The translations under genes were made by a program, and so were the position numbers. Shown in pieces: positions 59,648-64,000 of a stretch of DNA of 64,000 nt. Origin of the DNA: a bacterium (GTDB lineage: Bacteria; Bacteroidota; Bacteroidia; Flavobacteriales_D; Crocinitomicaceae). The stretch spans positions 1 to 64,000 of the forward strand of contig JANSYQ010000015.1 of NCBI GenBank assembly GCA_024742305.1. Direction: 5' to 3'. The first letter of the stretch is position 1. The number at the start of each line of letters is the position of its first letter. The notes beneath the pieces were generated by a model, which was not told the origin of the DNA, made no database searches, and saw only the letters and a program-made list of their open reading frames with translations.

Positions 59648-62014
59648 CTACTTCTTCTCCACAAAGTACATCTCAATCGCACCCTTGTTTTTCGCCTCTA
59701 CTTTTCCGCGATGTTCAGTGGTGAATTCGCCATTGAGTTGCGCTTTCGTTTCTCCTGAAATATTCACCTTCCCTATCGCTCCGCTGGATTCCATTCGTGC
59801 GGCGGTGTTTACCGTATCTCCCCAAATGTCATAGGCAAACTTCTTAATGCCAATAACCCCCGCCACAACAGGACCAGAGTGCACTCCAATTCGGATGTTC
59901 CAAGTTGGATTTTCAGGTTTTAGTCCTGCATTAAACTCATTAATGAAATCGCGCATTTCTATGGCTGCCTTGATGCTTCTAGCAGCATGATCTTCCAATG
60001 GATCGGGCAATCCCGCAGCAAACATGTATGCATCCCCAATGGTTTTGATACGCTGCAGTCCATGCCGCTCAATAATTTTATCAAACTCGAGGAACATGGC
60101 GTCCAACTGTGCTACCAAATCTTCCGGTGAAAGTTTCTCCGAAATCATGGTGAAGCCTGAAAAGTCCGTAAATCCTACACTAATTTCATCGTACAAACGT
60201 GGCTTGGCCGCACCATTTGCTTTCAACTCTTCGGCAACAGAATGAGGAAGAATGTTCAAAAGCAAACTATCCGACTTTTCTTTCTGAATCTCAATCTCCT
60301 TTTTGCTTTCCGCAATGATTGCGTTTTGCTCTTCGATGCGCTTTTTACGCTTACGCAACTGACGATAGGCGATTAGAATCACCAACAAAATTAGAATGAA
60401 GAACAAAAGAACTCCAAATATGAGCTGCAAACGGTTCTGATATCTTTGTCTTTCCGCTTCGCGCCGTTGCTCTTCAGCTTCACGCAAAGAGGCTTGTCGT
60501 TTTGCTTCAATTTCCAGTAATTCAATTTCTTTTTCTTTATCCGATGCCAAGAGTCGCTCCTTCTCAAGCTCTAGTTCCTTGAGTTCATTATCCCGCTGAA
60601 TCAACTCCAGTTCTCGTTGCTTGGCCTGAACTTTCAGCTCTTCTTCTTGCAGCTGGAGCAAGCGTACTTTTGCTTCTTGTTGAGATATTGCCAACTCTTG
60701 TTCTTTTAACTGGCGCTCCGTACGTTCTTGTTCTGCAGCCATTCGAGCTCGCTCTTCCGCCAAACTAATGATCTCAATTTCGTTTTGCGCCCAAACTACA
60801 CGAAGCTGCTTCTCTATTTGTTCCGCTCGATACTGATTCGATTTTAGTCGATCTTCCTCTGCTCTTTCAAGAGTTAACAAGGAGTCACGTATGGAAAGGT
60901 ATCGCTTGTAGCTTTTCAAACTGCTCTCGTAATCAAATTGATCTTCGTAGTACAGAGACTGAATTTCATGGCTTTTGGCCTCTTCCGCTTTCAGCTTATA
61001 TTTTCGTTCAATTTCAAATGCCGTATTCAACATATTCTGCGCATTGAACGGGTCTTGGCTATGGAAGTAACTCAAGGACATCATATTGCGACAGCTCGCA
61101 AGAGATTTCCAGTCGGATAAGTTCGTGTACAAATCATGCGCCGCTTGAAAACAGACCATGGCGGAGTCAGACCTTCCTTGATTGTGCAATATTAAGCCTA
61201 GGTTGTAGTTTGCCGCAGCTTTCAATTCGGCATGGTCCGGCTTCGCGGTTTGCAGCGTATTGAGGAAGGCATTTTTGGCTTCATTCGTATTGCCAAGGAA
61301 CTTATAAACGAAACCAACATTGTTCCATGCTATAGGAACGAATCTGCTGTGCTTTGTACCTTTGGCGATTCGCACGATGTTCTTGTATGCATCCAACTCT
61401 TCATTGTAGGCACTCAAGCTGTGGTAAACTTCCGCCTTTTCCTTGTAGAGTGTGATGCGCTGAAAATCAGTCAGCCATTCTTCTTCAAACTGTAACTTTC
61501 GGGCGATAATTAGGGCGCTATCGCTTTGATTCGCATACTGAAATGAACGTGTGAGCCAAATGCCTGCTTCGTATTTATTCTGAATGGAAATGCCGTTCAG
61601 CAAGAACCCTTGTTCAAAGTTCTCAATCGCTTTCTCGTAGATTTTTTCATCAAAATACAAGAGTCCCAGCTGTTGATACGCGGCTGCTTTTTCTTTATTA
61701 CTTCCTCTTTTTTCTTGAATTTGAACAATACGATAAGCGTACTCCAAACGGTCATCGAAAACCTTATCGTTCTTGTGATATTGCACCAACCCACGGCATG
61801 CCTCTAACTCGCCCTCGTAGTATAAAATGGAACGAGCAATTTGAACAGCTCGATAATAGTAGAAGAAAGAGCTGTCTCGATTAGAGTGATTGGCCGCCTT
61901 TTCGTTGTATGTGTCTACCGTCGCCTTCGTTTTCTCCGATTCATTGATGCGCACATTTTGCGACCATGCAGTTACGGTCCCAAACAACAAGGCTATGACA
62001 AGAACAATTCTCAA
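59648..62014 (-). CDS. TPR class III adenylate cyclase with coiled coil and membrane helix
   Basis: The 788-residue protein has a signal peptide (1-19), five to seven TPR repeats (about 45-370), a long Glu/Arg/Gln coiled coil (380-525), one membrane helix (about 530-550) and a cytosolic class III cyclase domain (about 595-770). The cyclase has both metal-binding Asp (FTDFSGF, GDAYMF), substrate-specifying Lys and Asp (RIKTIGD, AYDIWGD, typical of ATP), and the transition-state N-x3-R (VNTAARM). The start is a TTG overlapping the receptor's stop (TTGA). The TPR side should be periplasmic. Confidence 0.9.
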   Translation of the reverse strand: MRIVLVIALLFGTVTAWSQNVRINESEKTKATVDTYNEKAANHSNRDSSFFYYYRAVQIARSILYYEGELEACRGLVQYHKNDKVFDDRLEYAYRIVQIQEKRGSNKEKAAAYQQLGLLYFDEKIYEKAIENFEQGFLLNGISIQNKYEAGIWLTRSFQYANQSDSALIIARKLQFEEEWLTDFQRITLYKEKAEVYHSLSAYNEELDAYKNIVRIAKGTKHSRFVPIAWNNVGFVYKFLGNTNEAKNAFLNTLQTAKPDHAELKAAANYNLGLILHNQGRSDSAMVCFQAAHDLYTNLSDWKSLASCRNMMSLSYFHSQDPFNAQNMLNTAFEIERKYKLKAEEAKSHEIQSLYYEDQFDYESSLKSYKRYLSIRDSLLTLERAEEDRLKSNQYRAEQIEKQLRVVWAQNEIEIISLAEERARMAAEQERTERQLKEQELAISQQEAKVRLLQLQEEELKVQAKQRELELIQRDNELKELELEKERLLASDKEKEIELLEIEAKRQASLREAEEQRREAERQRYQNRLQLIFGVLLFFILILLVILIAYRQLRKRKKRIEEQNAIIAESKKEIEIQKEKSDSLLLNILPHSVAEELKANGAAKPRLYDEISVGFTDFSGFTMISEKLSPEDLVAQLDAMFLEFDKIIERHGLQRIKTIGDAYMFAAGLPDPLEDHAARSIKAAIEMRDFINEFNAGLKPENPTWNIRIGVHSGPVVAGVIGIKKFAYDIWGDTVNTAARMESSGAIGKVNISGETKAQLNGEFTTEHRGKVEAKNKGAIEMYFVEKK

Positions 62015-64000
62015 TTCAATCGGAAGTTTAGTCCAAATTTAAATACGCGTCCATATTGAGGGTTGTACCCCCACGAATTGGACAAAGAAGCGGCAGGAAT
62101 CCCCGTTTGGAACGAGTTCATCACATTGTTCGCTCCCATAAACAAACTCAATTGTCGGAATAATTTTTTGTGGATGAAAATATCCATATTGTAATTGACT
62201 CCATTGAATTCAGAATATTCTACTCGGTTGTTTCGAACGTAGATATCGGAAATGAACTCGCCGAAAATATTATTGTTTACAGAAACCGTGAAACCTTTGA
62301 ATTCTACAATTGCGTTAAATTTCACGGCGCGTGTCGGTACAAAACGATAGTTCTCGGTCGCCTCCACGAAATCCGTTACATTTTGTTCACTTTCAATTTC
62401 CTCGAAGCCTGACGAAAACTCAAATGATCCCATCAATCGCAGGGAAACGTTTTTCCAACTGTGTTGAAATTCTCCAACAACCATAAGTGCGTTTAAAAAG
62501 GAAATAGTTCCTTCGGCGCGGTTATTAAAGTACCCATATCCAAAACGAAAATCAGGAGGAAGCGCTCCTCCAGGAGGAGGATCTAAGGTCGTTTGGCGCG
62601 TAATTCGATTGTACACCACGTGATTGTAATACCTTCCTGAAAAACGTAGGTTGGGCATAGCATTCCAAACGGCTCTGAACTCGAAGCCTTGTAGTCTTTC
62701 CGTTTTAAGCTCATCTCTTTTCCGCTTCAGTTCCAAATTATCGAAAGTTGGTGGCTGATTTTGGAAAGCAGGGTCGTCTCCACGCTGCCAATAGTTGTTG
62801 TATAAGTGATACGATCGCGGCGTTCTGTGCCCACCTCCGAAATTCGCAATTAAGTTCCAACGCTTGTTCGGTTTATAAATCAATCCAAACTTAGGAGTAA
62901 AGCGCACACCATCCGTTGTATTTACATCCACACGGGCCGCTCCTTCCATGTTCAATTTACCATTCTTTGTTTTATAAAGAAAGTGTACAAATCCTGCTAC
63001 ATTGATAACATCGTATCGTGGAATCATTGTAGTATCTCCAATGGCACTAATGGTGTCGGAAGCAATCGATTCTTTCGCCACAGTGCTAGGATTCAAATCT
63101 GCACCGGTCAAATTAAAGGAATTGGTTTCAAGATGTACGCGTCTTCCTAGGTGACTCGTGAATGGATTGGTGACACTATACATTCCTGTGGATCCAAATG
63201 CCATTTTGAAGCGGTCGTTGAATCGTATAATCCCCTGATAATCTGCGCGCAGATCGAGTGAACGACCAAAAACAAAGTTTCTTCCGGCTGCGAGAGAGTC
63301 GCGAATGGCAACGTAATTAGAATTCTCTAAAGTCTCGTAGTAAATAGTAGAAAGAGATGTCCTCGATGAAAAGCGTCTTTTGTTGTCGTGCACAAAGCGA
63401 AGTCCGACAGAGTTAATATTTTCTCCTAAAAGCGTTGATGGGTCAGAGTAAGAGATAGCTAGGGGCGAAAAACCGAACGCAGCATGTTCTTCACGAAACA
63501 TGTTCATTGCGAAAAGTTCAAATCCTCTGAACTTGATATTTCCCCCTATCAATCTACTCGATCTCGTTAGGGTATTTACCTCCGGGATCGCTTTATCATC
63601 TTTGTCGGGAAGGTAGTATTGTCTTTCCCATTGATTGAGTGAGTCCACATCAATTAATATCGAGTCTCGCTGAAACAAAAGATACGTATCTGAAGCACGT
63701 TGACTGGACGCGAAAATTTGATAATTCACCACATTCTTTCCTTTTCCGGCCATTCCGCCTAAGGTCAAATTAATGTCGGTTGTTGCTGGAGTCGCTCCAC
63801 TTACATCTGCCCATGCAAAAACCGGTCGATCTACTTCGGGAAGCACAATATTGATTACACCTGCCATGGCATCGGAACCATAGGTTGACGAAGAAGGCCC
63901 TTGTACAATTTCGATGTATTCGGCATGTCGAATCGGCAATTGCGCAGCGATGGGCATGGATATTACGCCTTCGGGTTTTATCGGAATACCATTGATAAGA
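62011..64000 (-). CDS. TonB-dependent receptor, 5' end outside window
   Basis: The frame is open to the right edge. The visible part starts in the plug (INGIPIKPEG, IEIVQGPSSSTYGSDAMAGVINIVL). The rest is a TonB receptor barrel ending in YGRVFKFGLNFRLN. The N-terminus, including signal peptide and TonB box, lies outside, so the real start is not at 63957. The substrate is unknown. Its stop codon overlaps the TTG of the cyclase gene, giving the pair translational coupling. Confidence 0.92.
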   Translation of the reverse strand, partial: LINGIPIKPEGVISMPIAAQLPIRHAEYIEIVQGPSSSTYGSDAMAGVINIVLPEVDRPVFAWADVSGATPATTDINLTLGGMAGKGKNVVNYQIFASSQRASDTYLLFQRDSILIDVDSLNQWERQYYLPDKDDKAIPEVNTLTRSSRLIGGNIKFRGFELFAMNMFREEHAAFGFSPLAISYSDPSTLLGENINSVGLRFVHDNKRRFSSRTSLSTIYYETLENSNYVAIRDSLAAGRNFVFGRSLDLRADYQGIIRFNDRFKMAFGSTGMYSVTNPFTSHLGRRVHLETNSFNLTGADLNPSTVAKESIASDTISAIGDTTMIPRYDVINVAGFVHFLYKTKNGKLNMEGAARVDVNTTDGVRFTPKFGLIYKPNKRWNLIANFGGGHRTPRSYHLYNNYWQRGDDPAFQNQPPTFDNLELKRKRDELKTERLQGFEFRAVWNAMPNLRFSGRYYNHVVYNRITRQTTLDPPPGGALPPDFRFGYGYFNNRAEGTISFLNALMVVGEFQHSWKNVSLRLMGSFEFSSGFEEIESEQNVTDFVEATENYRFVPTRAVKFNAIVEFKGFTVSVNNNIFGEFISDIYVRNNRVEYSEFNGVNYNMDIFIHKKLFRQLSLFMGANNVMNSFQTGIPAASLSNSWGYNPQYGRVFKFGLNFRLN

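Overview
The window looks like a chromosomal segment of a gliding or surface-adhering member of the Bacteroidota, most likely order Flavobacteriales; a Crocinitomicaceae or Cryomorphaceae-like placement is inference. The reasons are type IX secretion (T9SS) cargo with type B 'gliding motility' C-terminal domains beside PorP/SprF genes, recurrent TAnnTTTG promoter boxes, little Shine-Dalgarno signal, many Bacteroidota-style lipoproteins and a GldL-like fragment. No rRNA, tRNA, CRISPR array, prophage or transposase was recognised.

Layout. 1-3.1 kb: the start of a very large secreted glycine-rich, Ig-like-repeat protein (minus strand, runs off the left edge). 3.2-8.4 kb: small housekeeping and envelope genes (YkgJ-type protein, folD, two tandem FKBP isomerases, an orphan triheme lipoprotein). 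8.4-13.6 kb: a six-gene minus-strand methionine and sulfur operon, metX - hom - two half-size YeeE/YedE transporters - osmC - metZ. Its leader carries a SAM-I (S-box) riboswitch followed at once by a 38-codon ORF with eight consecutive cysteine codons. 13.7-25.8 kb: a CotH/beta-helix lipoprotein, an AI-2E family exporter, L-2-hydroxyglutarate oxidase, an acyltransferase, an M14 peptidase, trmD, a Sua5/YrdC protein, a glycosyltransferase and a DinB protein. 25.8-42.5 kb: a Crp-like regulator with a hydrolase, cca, a methyltransferase, TraB/GumN, FKBP, sucD, a TPR protein, a PP-loop protein, an ABC-2 exporter, a PadR-PspC pair with twin operators, an unlisted 57-residue GldL-like protein and a tyrosine phosphatase. 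42.6-54 kb: one T9SS operon of cargo - PorP/SprF - cargo - PorP/SprF - PorE-like OmpA protein. 54-64 kb: an HTH regulator, a CsgG/LpoB-like secreted protein, a DUF4419 protein, a DnaQ/GIY-YIG nuclease, and a TonB receptor translationally coupled to a TPR adenylate cyclase.

How the parts work together. In the methionine operon Hom and MetX make O-acetylhomoserine, the YeeE/YedE halves and OsmC plausibly import and handle reduced sulfur, and MetZ joins the two into homocysteine. The leader appears to read both the end product (SAM) and cysteinyl-tRNA supply, which is the most interesting finding here. In the T9SS operon each type B cargo is followed by its own outer-membrane PorP/SprF partner, and the OmpA protein with TPR, beta-propeller and carboxypeptidase-regulatory domains would tie the complex to peptidoglycan.

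Several genes begin 3-8 nt after a perfect TAnnTTTG box, so their mRNAs are probably leaderless or nearly so. Intergenic gaps hold two copies of a dispersed palindromic repeat and several degenerate simple repeats.
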